Below are positions 45,716 to 57,691 of a stretch of DNA of 64,000 nucleotides, piece by piece. The translations under genes were made by a program, and so were the position numbers. The stretch spans positions 3,968,001-4,032,000 of the forward strand of contig CM066300.1 of the NCBI GenBank assembly GCA_033807695.1, written 5' to 3'. This DNA comes from Daedaleopsis sinensis (Eukaryota > Basidiomycota > Agaricomycetes > Polyporales > Polyporaceae). The first letter of the stretch is position 1; each line of letters begins with the position of its first letter. The notes below the pieces were generated by a model. That model had not been told where the DNA came from, ran no database searches, and saw only the letters and a list, made by a program, of their open reading frames with translations.

Positions 45716-48700
45716 ATGAATCCCGCGCCGCTTGATTTACTCCTCGAATTGTCTGGTGCGGTAGAGTATGTTGCGCGTCATCACGAAGGAGATGGTACGT
45801 CGTGGTTAGTTTGCGGTGGATTGCGGCCTTTGTTGATGGTGTCTACGTTGCCAGGTTCTCGTGGAGGAGATCCTTCCGTTGCAACTACCACCGGCTACGA
45901 AGGCGAATCCGATGGTGAGTACGCTGCAGCGTTATGCTATTGCTCGTTGGCTTACACTGCAATTCGTACAGACGTTTTAACAGCGCTATGCGGTCGTCTT
46001 GGGAGAGCCGGTGACTCCGTATGGGGTAGGTACTGTTCTCTGTGTTATTGGGTGCGGTAAATTGATTGTATACAGGTCGCGTATGCTCAACTTCCAATGG
46101 GAAGACAGAGCTCCGGTGGTGCGAACAGTCGCAGCTAGAGCTCGACTTCACGCACAACTTCCGGGGAATTATCATCATTACCACCGTTGCCGAAATGCCA
46201 AAGCTCCGAGCCGATTGCGATGACGTTGTTGCGAATTGCCCGCTGAAAATGCTGCTCGCCCTGTTCTCTTTGTGGAAGGTCGGTGACTTGCGCGAGATTG
46301 CTCACGCCCACGAGATAGCCATGCGAAATCGGGAGACTTTCGCGGACATGCGAGGGAAGCTCCTAGCGCACGAGTGCGTGGAGACTTGTCCTCGGCTTCT
46401 CTACGTGTTTTCGGCCCTTTGCAAGGCCCGTCGCGTGGACGACGTCGCTCGGAAGCGCGAAATCTGGCGCTCTGGAACCGATGGTTACGAGAGGAGCTTC
46501 ATGCGAGTGGCTGATGACGCGTTGAGGGAGGGCATCATTCGCGAGTGGCAAGGGAAGATGACTAATACAACGTTTTCTTCAACCGTGTGTGCTGCATGCG
46601 CTCGCTATACTGAGAAGGGTGCGGGTCGTCTCGTCCATCCCGACGATTTCGACCTGACCCTACTCCGGAATGCGTCGCTACCAGACCACGTCTTGCCACG
46701 CAATTATGATATGCAGGCGTACAAGAGCGCGCTGCTCGACCCTGCCGGGATGCAAGATCCTTGGTGTCTCGCGCCGTTGATATTGTGCCAGATCTGTGAG
46801 CGCGAGCTGGTGCAGAAGGAGAGGATGCCACGGCTTTCTCTCGCGAATTGGTTGTATTATGGCCATGACGTGCTACCGGATGTAGTGAAGACTGCGCTGC
46901 GCGAAAGTTCGCAGTTCGACCGCCTCTTGTTCGCGAGGGCTAGAGGCAGCCGCCTGTCGTTTCGATTCAGCCAGCTGCGGACACGAGGTGGGTCGTCTCA
47001 CGATGGTAGTCATGGCTGGGATGACCCTTCTACCGAGCAGCGGTTCGTGAAGGGGAACGTGTTGGTGATGCCACAGAACTCTACGTACCTCAACGACGTG
47101 CTGCCCCCGCCGCCGTCAGTGGTTCGGGACACGGCATGCGCCGTGTTCGTCGGAAAGGTTCCTCCAACGAGAGAGACTATCCGGAAGCTCAGTCCGGTGC
47201 TGGTTCGGCCGTCCGTTGTCCGCACGATGATACAGTTTTTGATTTCTAGGAACGCGCACTACATGTGCGATACCACGTTTCATGGGTTTAGCCAGCGTAA
47301 CTTGGACTCGCTACTGAGTGAGGATGATCGAGCCCGGGGGGTGGGTGTGCCTTGTGTTCTTGACATCGGTTTTGTGGACGAGGGCTCGACGACTGACGAG
47401 ACCTCTGCGGATTATAGCACGCGAAACGAGTTTGTAAATGTCCCCCCCGCCGACGGCGACTTGTTGATGGAGAATGTTGGATATACATCCGGCGACGACT
47501 CCCCTGTCGCATATCGCGATATGAAGCTACGGGCACTCTACCATTGTCTCCACAATGGGCGGTTCATCATGTCGCAGGCGGGGGAACGATTTATTCCGGA
47601 CTTCGAAAACCCTAGTCTGATGACTTGGATGTTTCCTCACCTAGATCCATGGGGAATCGGTGGGTTTCATCATCCGGATCGTACGCGAGTAATTTCCATG
47701 GAAGAACAGCTGAAATACTTGCTCCAGATACACGACAGTCCTTTCCAGCGGGATGCCGATTTCGCTTTCGTGTACTACAATGTGTTGCAGAAGAAGAGTG
47801 TTTGCGACTCCGTGAGGTTCAAAGTTAAAATGTCTCAGCAGCACGATATCGTTCAGAGGCTTCTTGCCGTGGATAGGGAGCTTCTTCAAAGGACGATCTC
47901 CAAATACAATCACGATCCGCAATACGAGGCCAGCACCCAGGAAGAAAAGAGCCTGCTGCGTCTGGTCGGCAGCGTCGGTGCTGTTCTACGGCATTTGCCT
48001 GGAACAGCCGGATATCGACTGCGCATGAGGAATGAAATACGATCATTGGTGCACTTCCATGGTACGCCAGCATTCTTTATAACACTCAATCCGTCAGATA
48101 TCAATCATCCACTGGTTCGTCTACTGTCAGGTTTGAATATCAATCTCGAAGATGCGGAGTCGGGCGAGCCATTGACGGAGTGGGAGCGCAGGCTGCTTGT
48201 GGCTCGCAACCCAGGGCCGTGCGCCCGGTTCTTTCACATCATGGTGACTTTTTTTATCGACATCATCCTTCGATTCGGACCGAACGAGCATGGGCTTTTT
48301 GGCAGGTGCTGTGCGTACTACGGAACTGTGGAGTGTCAGACTAGAGGTACTCTTCACTGCCACATGCTCATTTGGATTTCTGGGCATCCATCTCCGCAAA
48401 TCATGCGAGATCGAATGTCTGAATCGCAGCAGTACCAAGCCGACATGTTCGACTGGTTGGAATCGATCATCAAGAGTGAATTCCTAGGTACGGACCCGCG
48501 TTCTGCATCTCTGTCTATAGTACCGGAGCGGCCCTCGCGGCTGGAGCGGGATGGATATATTCACCCGGGGACCATCACGGGCCCGTTGTTGCGTGCCATG
48601 CCTGCAAGCGTATTTGCCGCGAGGTACAAATCTTATGTGAACGAGCTCGTGGAGAGATTCAACTGGCACGAACATACTGAGACTTGCTGGAAGTATCTCC

Positions 48701-51700
48701 GTCGGGGTGAGGAGAGGGTGGATAGCAACTGCAGGATGCGCATGGATGGGACGACGCGTCTTGCTACTATCATCGACGAAGAGTCGGGTTCTATTCTGTT
48801 GCGTCGCTTGCATCCGATGATAGCCAACTACAACGATCTGGTCGTGTTTCTTATGAAATGTAACATGGACATTAAGCATGTAGGGTCCGGGGAGGCAGCA
48901 AAGGCACTCATCTACTATATCACAGATTACATCACGAAGGCCGAAATTCCTGCGCATCTGGGACTGGCTGCTCTTCTCTACGCAATCGATAGGACGAATC
49001 AGAAACACGGTGATGGTTCGGAGTGGACCTCCAAGCAAGAGCAGTCTGCACTGACCATCGCAGTGAATAGCATGCTTTGTAGGACGGAGGTTTCGCATCA
49101 GCAGATCATGAGTTATTTGGTGGGTGGGGGTGACCATTATACGAGTCACAGGTTCCGCATGCTGCATATAGGGATATTTGCGGCGATCGTGGCTCGGTTT
49201 TGGCAGGGTCGGGGTGAGAGTGAACAGCCATCTCCAATCTCGAATGAGCATCCCATGATTGCGTCTGTGAGCGAGAGCGTACCTGTCGGGGGAAATGGCG
49301 ATATGGAGCACGTCGGCGCTGAAGTTGTGTCGCAGCTAAACAATTTGCAGCTTGAGGAACCTGAAGAGGAAGAGGAAGAATCGGTCACGTTGACATTGTG
49401 CAATGGCTCGTTAACCGCGCTTTCCCAGCAACATGACTATTTGTCTAGGCCAGCGGAGGAGCCTTTCCATAGTATGGGCTTGTACGAGTTCGTCGGCAAG
49501 ACAGAAAAAATCGTCGCACGTAGAGAAAGGGCGAGAATAGAAAGTAGAGGTGGCGATCGAGAGCCAGGGAATCGTGTGTTGGGTCGTCCTGAGCTGCCCA
49601 GGGGAACGTTCTTGGCTGATCATCCACAGCACACAACTCACCTGCTGCGGACGAGAATGGTCTGGATGGTTCCTGTTATACTCGGTGATCGTATAGCGCG
49701 GCCCGATCTCGGTGCGGAGGAGAGAGAGGACTGGGCGAGGACCGTACTAATGTTATTTCGACCATGGAGAACACCTGCAGACTTAAAGAGACCGTCAGAG
49801 ACGTGGTACGATGCATATACACGGCAAATGCCTACTATTCCGTGCGAGCATGTCGGAATTATCAAGAACATGTCCGTTTTGTCGGAGTGCAGAGACGCCA
49901 GAGCTCGGGCAAGGGAAGAGAGACGCGCGGCAAGGAACACTGTGCCATTCCGGCCAGGCGTGGATGATGGGGACGGTGATCGGGTCCAGCAAGGTCAAGA
50001 AGATGACGTCGATGTGATGCACTTCGACCAGCAGGTATCAGACGGCTTAGATGCAGACGGAACCGACGACGACGTGCTGAAGACGTTGGACCGGTTGATC
50101 ACGTTGCCAGCGCGCGTGGCTCTTGAGCGAGCGTTCACCGTGCCTAGTGGCGCGCAAGTCGCTGCATGTGCAGGGACGGCGTCAGAAGTGCATTCATCAG
50201 AGCGGGCTGCGATTGAGGCTGAGGAGAAGGCGATGGTGAAGTTGAAGCGGAAACGAAGACCTACGCATCAGCCGACCTTGGAGAGCCCTCCGAGAAGGAG
50301 GAGGACCGAGACAGGGCAATTCCCCGTGGTTAACGTCGCGTCGTTGGCGGGTAGCGGTGCCGGCCCGTCGATGGAAACTATGCCTTCTGACCATCCCATG
50401 ACTTTAGAAGACACGATCAGACAAGTCAGTCTGCAGTTCGCATTGCAAAACAACGCAGAGCAGCGACGTGCATTCGAAACTATCGCTCGTCATGTCTGCT
50501 TCGGCGGAGATCAACTCCTCATGTACATCGGCGGAGTCGGGGGGACTGGCAAGTCGCACGTAGTGAATGCCGTGTTGCGATTGTTTGAGTTACTGGGACG
50601 CCGTCAGGAGATTCTCGTGTCCGCACCTACCGGAGCCGCAGCTATCCTGATAGGCGGTTACACCATTCATTCCCTGGTGATGCTACCACAGAAACTACCT
50701 AAAGATATTTCGTTACTGGTACAGATCTGGCAGAATGTGACTTACTTGATCATCGACGAAGTCTCGATGGTGGGTGCTCCAACATTACACGACATATCCA
50801 CTCGGATCCAGCTCGCGAAAGGAATGTCGGCAACGGCCGAAGACGCCCCTTTCGGAGGTGTGAATGTGATCTTTACCGGCGACTTCGGACAGTTACGACC
50901 TGTGAAGGTACCTTCTCTCTACAAACACGAGCTGGTGTCGAATCGACGCTTGCCGGCTGCCCTTCTGGAGTCTGGTCGTGGTGTAGCAGCCCTCAAAGGT
51001 GTGTTTCTTTGGCGGTTGGTACGCGAAGTTGTTTTGCTCAGAAAGAATCAGCGCCAGCAAGGGGATCCCCAGTATGCCGACTTGCTCCATCGTGTTCGCA
51101 TCGGCGAGTCGGAAGAAGCTGAACGCTCCAACGTGGCCGATGATCATGGAGACCTACACCGACGGGTCATTGCCAGGCACATATCTAGTGACGTGCTCGC
51201 TTCAGGTGCGTTCAACAATGCTCCCGTTATCGTGGGTTTGAAAGAGACTCGAGACGCCATCAACCTTCTTCTACTACGCCGACACGCTGCGGCCATGGGA
51301 GCAGAAGTGCATACGTACCACGCGCGAGACTTCATACGCGGCGAGCAAGTCGGTCCGGAGGATCAAAGCCGTTTGTGGGCCCTGCGAGCAAAGCAGACGA
51401 AGGATGTCCCTGCCAAGTTGCAAATGTTCCCTGGAATGAGAGTTATGGTGCAGGAGAATTTGGCGTTTTCTAATCATGTCGTCAATGGTGCTATAGGCGA
51501 GATCAAGGATATCCGGTACGAAATCATCAGGGATGTGCGTGTGGCCGCGGTCGTGTACGTCCACATCCCGGGATCCGGTCGTGTCAGCGAACATGCAGAC
51601 GAAGACGTTGTTCCGATATTCCCAGTTTCCACTGAGTTCGCATGGGAGAGACGTCCTCCCGCGGGTGAAACTCCTGCTGAGATAGTCAAGGTTTCGCGTC

Positions 51701-51987
51701 TACAACTTCCGTTACTGCCTGCGTATTGTTATACTGACTATAAAGCACAGGGCCGTTCGCTCGACAATGCGATTGTCGACCCCGCTTCTGCCAGAAGTCT
51801 GCAGGGCATATATGTTATGCTGTCTAGAGTGCGGAGCTTCGATGGATTGGGGATTCTCCGCCCTTTCGGCCGCAGTCGTCTGCATTCCAGGCTGCCAGCT
51901 GAGCTGCGCGCTGAACTTGCAAGGATAAATCGGCTGGATTGGCAGAGCAAGGTACGCTATGACGCCCGTCCAGAGCATTTGATTTAG
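45716..51987 (+). CDS. Helitron Rep-helicase (RepHel) transposase
   Basis: Rolling-circle transposase. Three exons (45716-45914, 45972-46025, 46076-51987) give about 2,054 residues. The large exon alone begins at a TTG, so the spliced start MNPAPLDLLLELSGAVEYVA is preferred, with phases agreeing at both introns. The Helitron-like N domain includes FHGTPAFFITLNPSDINHPL (around 48050). The HUH nuclease motif is in TRGTLHCHMLIWISGHPSP (around 48340), and the catalytic tyrosines in ALIYYITDYITKAEIP (around 48905). The C-terminal PIF1-type SF1B helicase has Walker A GGVGGTGKSH (around 50530), Walker B LIIDEVSMVG (around 50748), FTGDFGQLRPV, MFPGMRVMVQENLAFSNHVV and VMLSRVRSFDGLGILRPF. No frameshift or stop interrupts the 5.9-kb exon, so it may be recently active. 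Terminal TC/CTRR ends were not resolved. Confidence 0.93.
45716..51987 (+). mobile_element. Helitron (autonomous type), termini undetermined
   Basis: The element is defined here only by its RepHel gene; its real ends extend outward on both sides. Helitrons insert between A and T, start with TC and end with CTRR after a short hairpin. CTAG tetranucleotides at 52333 and 52381 are followed by G, not T, and lack a clear hairpin, so neither was accepted as the 3' end. Confidence 0.75.
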
Positions 51988-52470
51988 GAAGTGTTCGGGC
52001 TGACTAAGAAGGTGTTGAGGCGGCGGCAATCTTGACCTGTAGTGCCTCGACAATGCTGCTGTCCCGCGGAAGAATGCTTGTACCCATCGGCCGGCGATCG
52101 TCCCGCAATGTCGTTCGCTGTTGCTTTCATCAGCTCTGATGGAATTGAAGACGTGTGTCTCGGAATCAGTGGTCGGACGTTCGCGGACACCCGGCGTGGC
52201 AGACTCGAAGATCTTGCGCCGCCCTGCTGGTGTCTTAGGGTTTTCAGGGACGGAGAGTTTGGCGTCCATCGTTTCTCGGTACGGCGCTCGTGTCCCTGTT
52301 GATCCATGCTCACAACATGATGCTCTTGGTCTAGGTTTTACGAAAATGCACCGTACGAAGCGTGGGCGTTATCATCTGTCCTAGGTGACATTTTGTCCCC
52401 ATGCGCCTCCCCCGCCTCCCACTATCCCCCCGCTACTCATCCCTAACCACATCGCAATTTGTACAATCTC
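51988..52470. other. Gap between Helitron gene and F-box copy 1, 0.48 kb
   Basis: No gene. Contains the probable Helitron 3' region and, from about 52385, a CCCC-rich pyrimidine tract that could be the promoter of the next gene. Confidence 0.4.
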
Positions 52471-53718
52471 ATGTCGTCGTCGTGTGTCTCCCGCACAGGC
52501 TCCATGTCGCCTCGTGCTGGTTCAACCCCATCACGGCCGCCTTCCGACTACGCGCAGCAGACTAGCATTGCGTGCGACACTGGACTGCATGTGCTACGGT
52601 ATGGACGGTCCGGAGCGAGGTTCGAACCGCTGTCTAATGGGGGCCGATTTAGCTTGCACCCGGAACTTCAAGGCGAAATAGCGGACTGCATGGACATGGG
52701 ACTCGCGCTTCTGTGGCGATCCGTCTGTCTCGCGACCTATACACATGTCACGGCCTCCCTACAACGCTCTTTGCGGCGGTTGCTGTCTCAATACGTGCCG
52801 CACGTATCGTCGTTCCTGCAACTGCTGACGGACAACAGAGCAGTCGTAGGCGGCGTGGTCGCACTGGCGTACGTGTTAAGGGACGAGCAAATTCAGGGCG
52901 GACCGCTGCAAGTATACGTCGCCGATACACTATACGAATCGTTCATCGACGGTGTACGACTGTGTCCTTCGAACGGGCAGTATATACACGTCCTCGGGGA
53001 AGGCGTTGCTAACGCAGGCCACAAAGCACAGCGGGAGATCGCCGGGTTCACCACGATCCAATTCATCGGGAGGCCATTCGTGGTGGTTTATCGATCCACT
53101 ACGATCACGCCGCTGTCCTGCGTCGCCCGTGCTCCCTCATCAGCTCTCATGAACTTCGTCACTGCCCATTCATTCGGCTGCGCTTTTCCCGAGCTCACGA
53201 CGAACCGCCGCAGCCTTCTCTGCGATCTTCGGCTTAAACACGAATCCCCCACCGACGTCGAGGTCACGAATGTCCTCTTGCGGAACGGCTTCCGTTTTGC
53301 CGTGTCGCCGAGCGCATGGCCGGACATCGCCTATTCGAATTGGGCCGACTTGTCGTTCAGGCCTTTGGAGCACGTCGAACGCAATTCAATGCCGTGCTTC
53401 AGGAACAGATTTATCTGTCCCCAACAAGGTCGCTACTTTGGGGACCGGGGTTCTCTGGTAGCTCTTGTGGATCCCCTCGATCCGCGTCTTTCGAGGATTC
53501 GGATTCTCGGGGTTCCTCCCTACGGGCCTATGGTTGCATGGAGGTTGTTGACATCGTTCGATTGTGGCAAAGACTGCGACGAGATGGACGGTGTGCTGGA
53601 CAATTCGTTGGTGTCTGTTCCTTTACTCGTACTCCCTTCCCCTTTTCCTGTGTCGTCGAGCGTTATTCCTGGATCGAAGTGCACGTTCGCGGTCTACGAC
53701 GAGAGATACTATACTTGA
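52471..53718 (+). CDS. F-box-like/NTase-like family protein, copy 1
   Basis: Single exon of 415 codons plus stop from ATG 52471 (MSSSCVSRTGSMSPRAGSTP); an in-frame TTG 12 nt upstream is not a start. After a variable N-terminus, HPELQGEIADCMDMGLALLW with RSVCLATYTHV occupies the F-box position but is diverged. Next comes NRAVVGGVVALAYVLRDEQI, corresponding to the G-G/S helix of minimal nucleotidyltransferases, followed by LQVYVADTLYESFIDGV where the catalytic DxD would be (here LQV). The C-terminal signature is CFRNRFICPQQGRYFGDRGS with LVALVDPLD. Three relatives lie within 10 kb (54398-55594, 59694-60839, 61346-62506). Function unknown; an F-box would link it to SCF ubiquitin ligases, while the middle region appears catalytically dead. 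Confidence 0.7.
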   Translation: MSSSCVSRTGSMSPRAGSTPSRPPSDYAQQTSIACDTGLHVLRYGRSGARFEPLSNGGRFSLHPELQGEIADCMDMGLALLWRSVCLATYTHVTASLQRSLRRLLSQYVPHVSSFLQLLTDNRAVVGGVVALAYVLRDEQIQGGPLQVYVADTLYESFIDGVRLCPSNGQYIHVLGEGVANAGHKAQREIAGFTTIQFIGRPFVVVYRSTTITPLSCVARAPSSALMNFVTAHSFGCAFPELTTNRRSLLCDLRLKHESPTDVEVTNVLLRNGFRFAVSPSAWPDIAYSNWADLSFRPLEHVERNSMPCFRNRFICPQQGRYFGDRGSLVALVDPLDPRLSRIRILGVPPYGPMVAWRLLTSFDCGKDCDEMDGVLDNSLVSVPLLVLPSPFPVSSSVIPGSKCTFAVYDERYYT

Positions 53719-54397
53719 TGTGACGATCGTGCAGGATATCGCGGTTGTCCGTTCGCTACCGCTAGTATTGGAACAGTCTCTGCCATGTATATATTTTCCA
53801 GCTCTTCCGTTGTACATGCTTCATCCCGCGGGGTGACCAACAGACGCGCGAGGCTTCTCGCGGATTATTGAGGTAGGAACCTCCTGGTGCGTGCGCGAGA
53901 CGACTGTGCGACATGGGTACACCACCCCGTGGGGTGTAGGAACATCGAGGGACGCCATGGGCCGTAATTTCGCGTTACGTGGACGCTTCGGACATGCTCT
54001 CGGTGTCGTTTGAATACCAGCATTGTTGTTCTGGGTAGTAGCTGTCTGGAAGGCTAAAGCTCGCCCAACAGAGAAGCGGTTGAGTTTCAACTCTCGCGAT
54101 GCAGCGCACAGAAAGATCTTGTTGTTGGGCTACTCAGATTCTCTCGTGGGCTATCGGTGAGCCTCGCTCGGTATTATCAGGTTGCAGTGTTCGTGCCCGG
54201 TTTCTCCGAGACACCGCGGCTCGCGCTGGTTTGTACCGGCACGCGAGTGAACCATGGGAATCAACACTGCTACCCATCAGGCCAGTCCGTGCTACATCAT
54301 TCGTATGGTTTCAGTAGATGGGCGCGGGCAGAGATACAGCGACGTTTTTACTTTTCTCTTTCCTTTGGGACGGGCCTGTACTCGATTTACGGTGGTT
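53719..54397. other. Convergent intergenic region, 0.68 kb, with a perfect inverted repeat
   Basis: Between the stops of F-box copies 1 and 2. Contains caccccgtggggtg at about 53924-53937, a perfect 6-bp stem with a 2-bp centre. No gene seen; the open frames at 54.1-54.6 kb on the plus strand are antisense to copy 2. Confidence 0.45.
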
Positions 54398-55594
54398 CTA
54401 CCAGGTATGATATATATACAACGGTGGGTGGTGTCGTCCATTCGTTCTTTGAAACGTAGACGGACCGGGAATAGCGGGCATTCGTATGTATCCGTCGTTT
54501 CGCAGCAGACATCGCGTAGGATCGATTCCTCCGCACGTCGATCGTGCGCGACACGAATAAGAGCTTCGAAGTGCCCACATGACCGCGGCCCCGTACGGTA
54601 CCATCCAGTTATCTCGCAGAAACGCGGTGTCCTTTGATAGTGGATCCAGAAAATCCACGAGCGACGCGGAGTCCCCGAAGTAGCGGTTCTGCTTGGGGCA
54701 CAGATTCTTGGACGCGAAACAGGGGTGTTCTCCCTGGCGGGAACGAAGTAGGTACCGTTCTGCGCGGGGCGGTACGCGCCAGGAGGGGTGGAATATGTAT
54801 GCGGCGCTTGTCGTCCGGTCGGAATGACTACCGTGGTTGCTATGGGAGATCATGTGCTTCCTGCCTGCTGCAGAGGAGTGATTCACGAAATGCGAAGGCG
54901 ACCAGGACATGTCAAAACCTTGCTCTGTGAGCGCATTCATGACGGCGAACTCCAGAGGTAGCGCGTGGAGCATGGCGAGATCTGCGACGATGCCACGACC
55001 GAGTAGAGTGATGGATGGATAGGCGCAGCCGAACCCGGAGCGCGTCACGTAGTTGAAAAGAAGGGTACAGGGGGACCGGCATATAGGCAACAGCGCACTC
55101 CATGTGGTGGATTGGTGAATTACGACGGAAAGTCCCGAGCGCAGATGAAATCGCGAGTACTCGGCGACGTCTCGCCCTGCCCATTCATCTTTGGAGACAA
55201 AGACCGACGTCCGATCGATTGTGTTGCCGAGCATGGTTTCGATGGAGTCCACGAGGTCGCCGTACAACAAATCTGGGGCGTAGATCTCGAGCGCGTGGAA
55301 TATAACCTTTCGATCTAGAAGGAGGAAGGCCAGTGCAAACATCCCCCCGAGAAGGGCTCGATGGTCGAATATGATATTCATGAATGCGTCGGGCTCCCCA
55401 ACGAACGGCAGTAGCAGCGAGCATCGTCTTCTGTAGAGATAGTCGGAGACGAAGTCGAGATGCCCGTGACAAGTTGCTCTCCAGTGTAGTAAATCCTCCA
55501 TCGTCAGGTATGGGAGGAGACAATAGCAAACATCGTCTGGTATCCTGACGTACATATAAGCTGGAGACGCGCAGAAGTCTGTATCCGGTGCCAT
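54398..55594 (-). CDS. F-box-like/NTase-like family protein, copy 2
   Basis: Single exon, 398 residues from ATG 55594 (MAPDTDFCASPAYMYVRIPD). The F-box is recognisable: RIPDDVCYCLLPYLTMEDLL with HWRATCHGHLDFV. The middle region reads HRALLGGMFALAFLLLDRKV and LEIYAPDLLYGDLVDSIETM, so the G-G helix is kept but the DxD aspartates are replaced (LEI). TLLFNYVTRSGFGCAYPSIT and PCFASKNLCPKQNRYFGDSA with SLVDFLDPLS match copies 1 and 3 closely. Low identity between copies shows old duplication. It is convergent with copy 1. It lacks a membrane or signal segment. Confidence 0.75.
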   Translation of the reverse strand: MAPDTDFCASPAYMYVRIPDDVCYCLLPYLTMEDLLHWRATCHGHLDFVSDYLYRRRCSLLLPFVGEPDAFMNIIFDHRALLGGMFALAFLLLDRKVIFHALEIYAPDLLYGDLVDSIETMLGNTIDRTSVFVSKDEWAGRDVAEYSRFHLRSGLSVVIHQSTTWSALLPICRSPCTLLFNYVTRSGFGCAYPSITLLGRGIVADLAMLHALPLEFAVMNALTEQGFDMSWSPSHFVNHSSAAGRKHMISHSNHGSHSDRTTSAAYIFHPSWRVPPRAERYLLRSRQGEHPCFASKNLCPKQNRYFGDSASLVDFLDPLSKDTAFLRDNWMVPYGAAVMWALRSSYSCRARSTCGGIDPTRCLLRNDGYIRMPAIPGPSTFQRTNGRHHPPLYIYHTW

Positions 55595-57691
55595 GTAACG
55601 TACCTAGGTTTGGTTGGGGTGTGGTGTAGTCGCGTCATTGTCTCAACCGCGCAGCGAGATTCTGATAAGGGTCAACGAGACCAGTGCCGATGACAGGAAG
55701 ACGCGATTCTTACGTTCGAGTGACTTAATGAGCCGGGATGGGATCGGTGTTGTACCGGAGTGCGTTATATGTGCACCGCGGATCGTGGAGATGCGAATGT
55801 TGTCGCCGGGTTTTAGCGAAAGTTGTGGTTTCCGCCGATTTGGCTGCCGTGCGCTGTGAGCGCGCCGGGTGGGAGCATCGCCGGGTTGCTGCGAAGATAT
55901 ACTGAGGAATCAGTGGACGTTGGAGATGGATGTGGTCTGACCGCATCAACGTACAAGTGGGGAGGAACTGGACTTCGCATAGGCACGAACTCATGATACC
56001 ACCGAGCACCACCAGGAGAAGGGCGCGGATCCCTCCCACGTGTGTAAGGAACTTCAGGTCAATGACGCACAAACGAGCGGAGAGACTTGTGGAGGGCACG
56101 TCTGCGTACCTCAAGCATGCTGACCGTAGCCCAGGACTTGTCTTGGATGGAAGACAGTGGCGTGATGGTGGCTACGAAGCGTAGAGCGCGTTGCACCGAA
56201 CATGGACTGTCTGATATTCACGATGTGGTCCACGCAGCAGCAGGCGATTCCATTTCACGCCAGCGTGGCCGGTCAAGGAGGAAGGCAAGCAGAGCCGTCT
56301 CCGCAGTACACGACGAAGAGGAGAACAATACAATTCCGGCCTGTGGTCAGGTGATGTGTAACAGCGACGGTGTGCGAGTGGACTGCTCACCCTGTAGTAT
56401 GTCCTAGCTCACACTGCAATGTCTACCAGCGCACAGCAAACGCCCGCAGGGTAGTATATGTGTGCTTATAGTAGTGTATATAGTAGTGTATGCGCCGTCG
56501 GGCAGGGTGGACTCGCGGTTGTATCTGAAAGCCAGCAAGCCTGGTGGCTCGTAACCGTTTTCGTTGCTATGGGAAACGCGTTGTACAGGCCTCGCGGGTG
56601 TGAGTGCAAGTGGAGCTTGTCGGGATGCGGCGTTCTGTTCTTCGTCCATACTGCCAAGGATGGGGCGTCGAATGTGAGGGGTGCTCTTGAGGCGATCAAG
56701 TTCTGTGCGGCCGTTCCGCAGGGAAGCCCCCGATTAGCTGCACGCGAAAGGCCACATAACATCTACCTGAAGTAGCACGGCGCGAGCAACGTAAGGGGTG
56801 CCGGTGAGATGGTGCGATAGAGGTATCAGCAGGAATATAGGATGTCGTGAGTCAAACACGTCGAATCGGCGCAAGGTGTGCCGCCAGCTCCAGCTTGCAA
56901 ACGTACAGGCTACCAGGGTTTGGCCCGGGCCGGCTACCTGCTCCGGCCGGTCCCGGCGACTAGAATATCCACGTGGGCTGGCCTGGGGCGGCTAGAATAC
57001 CAACCGCTGTGCTCCTTCCGTGGCGAGCTCCAAGTCGTAAAGTACGTACGCTGCCCTTCTTTCTGACTTTGTTTCTTCGCTGCGGCTGAATGTGAGCTTT
57101 GCAGGCAAGTGCGTGCGTGACCCCTGCACGCTCGTATGTGGTGTACCCGGGAAAAAGCACACTGTATCGCCTGGTCCGCCTCGCTAGAGCACTCGCTGCC
57201 GAATTGCTGCCTGCATCCGACTACTTTAAAGTAAACAACACACGATCAGTACCTGATCGAGTGCTCATGTGATTGCAAACGACGTGGTGTACTGGGAGTT
57301 CACGATGCTCGGATTTTTTGTTTCGATGCGTACGATAGTGCGTACGATCTGGTGCGTGTTCCTTCGTCCCTTTTCCTTGCATCCCTGACACGAGTATGAT
57401 TACCTACTTACCCTCTGCGCCCGCCTCCGCGTTTACCCGATCCCGTCACCGCAGCGATCGAAGGATACGGTAGTCGGATCCGATATCCATCAGCTGGTTG
57501 GGTCAACCGCGTAGAGTGTCCTCAACGCTTCCCGGCTCGAGCTCATTCTGATACCCCTCGCGAGTTTCGACCGAAGAGTGTAGAGGATCACACTCCGCGA
57601 CAAAGAACTCGTGCGTCGATTGCATTGGCTTTACTAATCAGCGACATGAGCTTATGCGCATACTGGTTCCCTTAGTTGTTGTGCGTGGTAA
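55595..57691. other. Gene-poor stretch, 2.1 kb
   Basis: No gene called. Open frames of about 100 codons on both strands (55725-56114 minus, 56087-56407 plus, 56458-56775 plus) have no recognised motif. A GC-rich patch at 56920-57005 contains two near-copies of ctagaatayca (gactagaatatcca and ggctagaatacca), 35 bp apart. A short repeat of tatagtagtg occurs at 56466-56485. Confidence 0.4.

Noticed and set aside
52333..52384. CTAG tetranucleotides as the Helitron 3' end
   Set aside because: Both are followed by G rather than the T expected from A/T target insertion, and no stable hairpin lies 5-15 bases upstream.
53924..53937. Perfect inverted repeat caccccgtggggtg as a Helitron terminal hairpin or terminator
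   Set aside because: No CTRR follows within the expected distance, and it lies beyond a complete intervening gene; left as an unexplained palindrome.
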